9,375 bases of DNA, from the NCBI GenBank assembly GCA_003543115.1, contig DPJH01000014.1:1-9375 (forward strand), in the 5' to 3' direction. A program made the translations under genes and the position numbers. Positions within the stretch are counted from its first letter, which is position 1. Every line of letters starts with the position of its first letter. Below the pieces are notes generated by a model. It was not told the DNA's origin. It worked only from the letters and a program-made list of their open reading frames with translations, and did no database searches. The DNA comes from Candidatus Moraniibacteriota bacterium (GTDB lineage Bacteria; Patescibacteriota; Minisyncoccia; Moranbacterales; UBA2206). Below, one piece after another: positions 5,548-9,375 of this stretch.

Positions 5548-7284
5548 CTAAACAGTTGTGTGTTGCAAAGCATGCAACTTTTTGTAGACTCCTCCATGCT
5601 CCATGAGTTCCTGATGGTCTCCCCTCTCTACTATGCGGCCATTTTCAACAACTAAAATAAGATCGGCCTTTCTAATAGTGCTTAAACGATGCGCAATCAC
5701 AAAAGTTGTCCTGCCTTGCATAATTTCCTCCATTGCTTCTTGCACATATTTTTCCGACTCGCTGTCCAGGGCGCTAGTGGCTTCATCCAAGATAAGAATT
5801 TTTGGATTGCGCAAGATTGCTCGCGCAATCAGAAGCCTTTGCCTTTGCCCCATAGAAAGCCTTGCGCCGCGCTCTCCCACCAAAGTTTCATATCCTTTGG
5901 GAAATTTATGCACAAATTCATGGCAATGTGATTTTTTAGCTACGCTGAGAACGTCTTCAATATGCGCCGCAACTCGAGAATATTTGATATTTTCTTTGAT
6001 AGAATCATGAAAAAGTCCGTTTTCTTGAGATACGATGCCGATATGGCTGCGCAAATCTTCCAATTTTATATTCTGCATATCTTCTCCATCAATCAATATT
6101 CTTCCTGATGACGGCACAAGAAAACGCGGAATCATATCCATAAGCGTTGTTTTTCCTTGCCCGCTCCTTCCGACAATGGCTATCATTTGTCCGGGCTTCG
6201 CACTGAAATTTATGTCTTTCAAAATTTCATGCTCTCCATAAGAAAAAAATACATGGTCAAATTCAATTTTTCCTTGGCAGATTTCCATATTTTTTGCATC
6301 CCTATCTTCATATTTTTCTTCCGATATGTGATAAATTTCCTCGGCGCGATTAATGGTGACCATGCCTTCTTGAAGTTCCTTATAATTGCTGCCCAGGGTT
6401 TGAATAGATGCCGAAGCCATGTTGATATAGGCCAATAATATGATGAACTGTCCGATAGTAATTATTTCAGCAGAAATAAAATACAAGCCGGAGATAAAGA
6501 GCAATAAGAATCCCGTAGAAAAAATAATATGCTGCCACAATTGCAAATTCATCCAGATTCCCGTGTAGCGATCAATATAATCATAGATTATGTCGTATTT
6601 TTTCAGAGTTTTCTTGTGTTCGGCATCTTCAGCTCCATTAGCCTTGATTGCAAAAATATTCGGCGTGCGCTCAAACACATCCCCGTACACATTTTCATAG
6701 CGCTCGCTGATATCCTTGTTGTATTCAATGATAGGCTTGGTTTTTTTTATTGTGATTGCCATAAATACCAATATAAAAAGAGCATAGATCAATGCCAGCT
6801 CCCACTTGACCCATACAATCACTCCGAAAGCCAGAATGGAGGTGATGATATGCGGAGCGCTTTGCAAAATTCCATCATTGATAACTTTGTCCAAATAAGT
6901 ATCAGCACGATCAAATTTTTCAATAAGTTCGCCGACCTTATTGCTTTTGTGGAAAGAAAGCGGAAGTCGGATCAAATGGCGCACATAATTGGTAAACATC
7001 TCTACGGACACGCGATATCCGATTCTCACGCCTTGGCGGATTCTCAAACGCATGCACCACTCGCTCACCAAGCTCAAAATAAACCATACTCCGATCAATA
7101 TAATCACATTTTGGGAAAGTGTTTTTTCATTCACAACCCTGTCGATGGCTTTTCCATAAAAAAGAGGAAGGATAAGCTGTATTCCATTTTCCAATATCAC
7201 GAAAACAAGAGCCGCCATAAAAGCTTTTCTTTGCGGCTGCAAATATTTTGCAATAATAGCAATGTTTTTCCTAAAATATTTCAT
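5548..7284 (-). CDS. ABC exporter half-transporter (fused membrane and ATPase domains)
   Basis: The 578-residue length and fused layout fit a type IV (MsbA/ABCB-like) exporter that works as a dimer in the cytoplasmic membrane and uses ATP to move a substrate outwards. The membrane domain (about 1-310) has about six helices, near 22-45, 60-78, 142-160, 163-180, 252-272 and 276-292. The ATPase domain (about 338-570) has Walker A GRSGQGKTT (372-380), Q-loop Gln420 in IVSQENGLF, signature LSMGQ (476-480), Walker B ILILDE ending at Glu501, D-loop SALD, and H-loop His532 in IAHRLST. All catalytic residues are present; the signature has Met in place of the second-position Gly of LSGGQ, a tolerated variant. 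Exporters of this class carry lipids, drugs or peptides, and the substrate cannot be told here. It is followed by a strong terminator and separated by 112 bases from the permease gene upstream. Confidence 0.95.
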   Translation of the reverse strand: MKYFRKNIAIIAKYLQPQRKAFMAALVFVILENGIQLILPLFYGKAIDRVVNEKTLSQNVIILIGVWFILSLVSEWCMRLRIRQGVRIGYRVSVEMFTNYVRHLIRLPLSFHKSNKVGELIEKFDRADTYLDKVINDGILQSAPHIITSILAFGVIVWVKWELALIYALFILVFMAITIKKTKPIIEYNKDISERYENVYGDVFERTPNIFAIKANGAEDAEHKKTLKKYDIIYDYIDRYTGIWMNLQLWQHIIFSTGFLLLFISGLYFISAEIITIGQFIILLAYINMASASIQTLGSNYKELQEGMVTINRAEEIYHISEEKYEDRDAKNMEICQGKIEFDHVFFSYGEHEILKDINFSAKPGQMIAIVGRSGQGKTTLMDMIPRFLVPSSGRILIDGEDMQNIKLEDLRSHIGIVSQENGLFHDSIKENIKYSRVAAHIEDVLSVAKKSHCHEFVHKFPKGYETLVGERGARLSMGQRQRLLIARAILRNPKILILDEATSALDSESEKYVQEAMEEIMQGRTTFVIAHRLSTIRKADLILVVENGRIVERGDHQELMEHGGVYKKLHALQHTTV

Positions 7285-7297
7285 AAGAATATCTTAC

Positions 7298-7317
7298 TTT
7301 ATAAATATATCTTAACA
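7298..7317 (-). promoter_or_regulatory. Candidate weak promoter region for the ABC exporter
   Basis: The 112-base spacer before the ABC exporter is AT-rich. On the minus strand it contains TGTTAAGAT (7317-7309, an imperfect extended -10) and TATAAA (7303-7298, a 5 of 6 match to the -10). No good -35 is found at 16-18 bases from either. No stem followed by a T-run was found after the permease stop, so the exporter may also be read from the upstream operon. Confidence 0.3.
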
Positions 7318-7396
7318 CCAATAGTAAAAACTAAAAAGAGCCAGACCCGGTTTAAATCAAAGCCTATCTTACATTGATCCGAATAGTTTAAGAAAA

Positions 7397-8359
7397 TCAT
7401 AGTATGAAATTAAGAAGATAGCCGGTAAACACGATTCCTGTTGCAACTATCAGAGCAAAGATTGCGATTAGTTTTATTTTCATCACTCTTTTTAAAATCA
7501 AAAATTCAGGAAACGACAAGGCAGTGACCGCCATCATAAAGGCAATGGTCGTTCCCATAGCCACTCCTTTTTCACTGAGCGCTCCCACAAGCGGAATCAC
7601 TCCGGCTGCATTGGAATAGAGAGGAATACCGATCAAAACTGCCAATGGCACGCCATACCACCTATCTCCGCCGGCGTGTTGCGCCAAAAAATCTTCCGGC
7701 ACATAGCCATGGATCCAGGCGCCCACAGCAACGCCTATCACGACATATATCCATACTTTTTTTATGATATCTCTTGTATATTTTTTAGCATAGCCTATTC
7801 TTTCGTTCCATTGAGGCTGGGGCAAATCGACATTTTTTCCGTTTCCGGCAAAAACAAAATCTTCCAACAAATTTTTCACATTCATTTTTTCAATAACTAT
7901 GCCGGAGGAAATCGCAATCAAAAGACCGCTCGCAACATAGAGAGCGGCAATTTTCCAGCCAAAGACGCCCCAAAGCAAAACCAAAGCCACTTCGTTTATC
8001 ATCGGTGAGGCCACTAGAAAAGAAAAGGTCGCACCCAATGGCACTCCAGCTTGTACAAATCCTAAAAAAAGCGGCACCGCCGAACAAGAACAAAAAGGAG
8101 TAATGATGCCCAAAAGAGAAGCCAGCAAGTTTCCGATATATTTATTTTTATGAGAAAGAATATCTCTTATTTTTTCCGGAGGCAGAAATGATCGGATAAT
8201 TGAAACCGCAAAAATAATCGTTGATAAGAGAATGAGAATCTTGATAGTGTCAAAAATAAAATAGCTCACCACCTCCGCCAAGCGAGTTTCCAGTGAAATT
8301 TGAAAAATAGAATTTGTCGCCCAGTCAGCAAAAATTTCTATGGGATAAAATATATTCAT
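7397..8359 (-). CDS. PF03773 (ArsP_1/DUF318-type) permease
   Basis: This 320-residue integral membrane protein has about eight helices. It shows the hallmarks I associate with the PF03773 permease family: PFCSCSAVPLF at 88-98 with the Cys90-Ser-Cys92 pair, SPMINEVAL at 118-126, and GIPLYSNAAGVIPLV at 244-258. One studied group, ArsP of Campylobacter, exports trivalent organoarsenicals; most members have no known substrate. The CSC pair suggests binding of a soft metal or metalloid. The gene follows a thioredoxin-like gene by 15 bases. PF03773 permeases next to small redox-active disulfide proteins are a recurring pair in bacteria and archaea, as far as I recall. The ATG at 8359 lacks a Shine-Dalgarno sequence. 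The family call is firm; the arsenic role is inference. Confidence 0.9.
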   Translation of the reverse strand: MNIFYPIEIFADWATNSIFQISLETRLAEVVSYFIFDTIKILILLSTIIFAVSIIRSFLPPEKIRDILSHKNKYIGNLLASLLGIITPFCSCSAVPLFLGFVQAGVPLGATFSFLVASPMINEVALVLLWGVFGWKIAALYVASGLLIAISSGIVIEKMNVKNLLEDFVFAGNGKNVDLPQPQWNERIGYAKKYTRDIIKKVWIYVVIGVAVGAWIHGYVPEDFLAQHAGGDRWYGVPLAVLIGIPLYSNAAGVIPLVGALSEKGVAMGTTIAFMMAVTALSFPEFLILKRVMKIKLIAIFALIVATGIVFTGYLLNFIL

Positions 8360-8374
8360 ATAATGAAAACATTG

Positions 8375-8677
8375 CTAAGATTTATGTCCGTAACAGCATC
8401 CGCACGTTTCGCTGCGAGCTTCTTCAGATTTTTTTGATAATTCACCTCCACCAAGAAACTTTTTTATTTCTTCCAAATCAGGCATCCGGCCCGCACAAAC
8501 GATTTTTTCATCTATCATAAGGACCGGAGCGGACATTATGCCCAGATCCAACATTGCTTGAATATCAGTGATATATTCTACCTCGCAGTTCAAATCCAAT
8601 TCATTTGAAGCTTTCACAGCCTCTTCGTATAATTTCTTGCATGAAGGACAGCCTGAACCTAAAACTTTAATTTTCAT
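8375..8677 (-). CDS. Thioredoxin-like redox-active disulfide protein with Cys-rich tail
   Basis: This 100-residue cytosolic protein has a compact thioredoxin fold. The CPSC active site is at Cys10-Cys13 straight after the first strand, and the cis-proline is Pro51 in SAPVLMIDE. Its length and MKIKVLGSGCPSCKKL start fit the redox-active disulfide protein 2 family (TIGR00412 type). Residues 78-100 are an extra tail beyond the fold; it ends TCGCCYGHKS, giving Cys92, Cys94, Cys95 and His98, a plausible metal-binding cluster. It probably passes electrons or metal to the permease encoded just downstream. The start has the clearest Shine-Dalgarno sequence of the genes in this operon (AAGGG, eight bases before ATG) and lies 17 bases after the 188-residue gene. 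Confidence 0.9.
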   Translation of the reverse strand: MKIKVLGSGCPSCKKLYEEAVKASNELDLNCEVEYITDIQAMLDLGIMSAPVLMIDEKIVCAGRMPDLEEIKKFLGGGELSKKSEEARSETCGCCYGHKS

Positions 8678-8694
8678 ATTTTATTCCCTTAAAA

Positions 8695-9261
8695 TTATTC
8701 AATACAGCAATCAATGGCTTTTCGCACCAATTCCCGCAATTTTCCCGTAAATCCAGAAGGGCTTTTATCGTTTTTATTAAGCGCCTGTTCATCAATTTTT
8801 TTAATGCCGAGATTAGGATCCATCCCTCCAGCTTCCTTGACATCGTTAGCTCCGATCAGTTTCATATTAAGCGCCCAGAACATTCCATAAAGATCATAGG
8901 CTTTGTGGAATAAATCATAAGCTTCTTCTTTTTTCCCCATCCCCAGTTGTTTTGTTCCCACTTCCATAAGGCGCATTGAAGCTGCCAAAAGATGTTTGGA
9001 AATACACCAGACTTCTCCTTCATATTCTTTGATTATCTTGCGCAGCAGATCTCCGCGCATCTTGCGCACTTCTTGCAACAGATCGAAATATTCGTTTTTG
9101 CCGGTTTTTTCAGCCGTAAAGAAAAAATGTTCTTCGATGCTGATGAGGTTCATAATGGCAATACTCAAATCTTGGTCAGATGACAGGTCCATTTTGTCCT
9201 GTTTTTTCATCTGATCTATTTTTTCCACAAATTCATTGATGTTCTTGATTTTGTTTTCCAT
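8695..9261 (-). CDS. Unknown 188-residue helical protein of the thioredoxin-permease operon
   Basis: I do not recognise a named family. The protein has no signal peptide or membrane helix and looks all-helical. Residues 30-135 form a likely helical bundle with conserved-looking polar positions: Glu43-Glu44-His45, Glu64 and Arg66 in LQEVRKMRG, and EVWCISKH at 83-90. Residues 108-126 (KKEEAYDLFHKAYDLYG) read like a TPR-type helix pair. A loop (about 140-170) and a final helix end in DCCIE, a vicinal cysteine pair at 185-186. His45, Cys86, His90 and the glutamates could bind metal. The gene lies 6 bases after the upstream membrane-protein fragment and 17 before the thioredoxin gene, so it very likely shares their transcript. 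No Shine-Dalgarno sequence precedes the ATG. Confidence 0.85.
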   Translation of the reverse strand: MENKIKNINEFVEKIDQMKKQDKMDLSSDQDLSIAIMNLISIEEHFFFTAEKTGKNEYFDLLQEVRKMRGDLLRKIIKEYEGEVWCISKHLLAASMRLMEVGTKQLGMGKKEEAYDLFHKAYDLYGMFWALNMKLIGANDVKEAGGMDPNLGIKKIDEQALNKNDKSPSGFTGKLRELVRKAIDCCIE

Positions 9262-9267
9262 AAAAAT

Positions 9268-9375
9268 TTATCGGGTTAAGAAATAAAAGATTGTGCTTGA
9301 TAGGACCAGAGCCAAAACCGGCATAGCTACTTTCTGAAAAGGAAAATAGCTGTGCCCTCCGTTTTTTTTCTTCAA
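9268..9375 (-). CDS. C-terminal fragment of a probable membrane protein (cut by window edge)
   Basis: A minus-strand frame runs open from the window edge to a TAA at 9268-9270, giving 35 codons. The visible part starts with a basic, Gly-containing stretch (KKKNGGHSYFPF), then a hydrophobic helix of about 16 residues (VAMPVLALVLSSTIFYFL), and ends TR. This looks like the last membrane helix of a protein or of a small single-pass protein. It stops six bases before the ATG of the 188-residue gene, so it is probably in the same operon. The family cannot be told from this fragment, and the true start is outside the window unless the TTG at the edge is used. Confidence 0.6.
   Translation of the reverse strand: MKKKNGGHSYFPFQKVAMPVLALVLSSTIFYFLTR

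Noticed and set aside
6529..7377. Long plus-strand open frame of 282 codons
   Set aside because: It lies almost wholly antisense to the ABC exporter membrane domain, which has full family motifs. The frame shows no recognisable domain and is rich in Ile, Phe, His and Gln, as expected of a shadow frame.
7318..7396. Terminator after the permease gene
   Set aside because: T-rich stretches occur after GGCTC on the minus strand, but no stem longer than about five base pairs precedes them. The CCGGGTCTGG sequence pairs only at its two ends.
1..9375. Alternative genetic code (TGA as Gly) as found in some Candidate Phyla Radiation groups
   Set aside because: TGA ends the permease and the second DUF916-like gene at sensible places, and no long frame contains an internal TGA, so the standard bacterial code fits.

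Overview
The window is an AT-rich bacterial segment in which every well-supported gene is on the minus strand; reading order is therefore from high to low coordinates. Small genes, many unknown proteins, mostly Shine-Dalgarno-less AT-rich start regions, a DUF5663-like protein and envelope proteins with N-terminal signals plus a C-terminal membrane anchor suggest a Candidate Phyla Radiation (Patescibacteria) genome, perhaps of the Parcubacteria/Moranbacteria type. This placement is inferred from gene style, not from a marker gene. TGA and TAG act as ordinary stops, so the standard bacterial code fits.

Right part (7397-9375): a tightly spaced minus-strand run. It holds the 3' end of a membrane protein, an unknown 188-residue helical protein, a CPSC thioredoxin-like protein with a cysteine-rich tail, and a PF03773 (ArsP_1/DUF318-type) permease with a CSC motif. 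Gaps are 6, 17 and 15 bases. The run looks like a thiol-dependent transport module, possibly for metalloid or metal export; the substrate cannot be read from sequence. A 112-base spacer then leads to a half-size ABC exporter (5548-7284), which ends in a clear intrinsic terminator (5495-5523).

Middle (4360-5459): a single-gene unit encoding a secreted subtilisin-family (S8) protease with a complete Asp/His/Asn/Ser set. It has a near-consensus promoter (TTGACA, 17 bases, TATTAT) and its own terminator. Its leader carries the best Shine-Dalgarno match seen, but this points at a two-codon ORF rather than at the protease start.

Left-middle (2357-4361): a promoter whose -35 overlaps the T-run of the protease terminator drives two adjacent genes. 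Both encode secreted, C-terminally anchored proteins of the same layout, resembling WxL-interacting (DUF916-type) envelope proteins and probably tandem paralogues. The next unit (102-2336) has an extended -10 promoter and encodes a 622-residue unknown protein with two hydrophobic segments, followed by a 102-residue DUF5663-like protein.

The first 101 bases hold no certain gene; a plus-strand frame is open from base 1 to a stop at 103-105. No rRNA, tRNA, CRISPR array or insertion sequence was recognised. No intergenic stretch exceeds 300 bases. The protease and the two DUF916-like proteins probably act on the outer face of the membrane or in the envelope; any direct cooperation is inferred only from adjacency.
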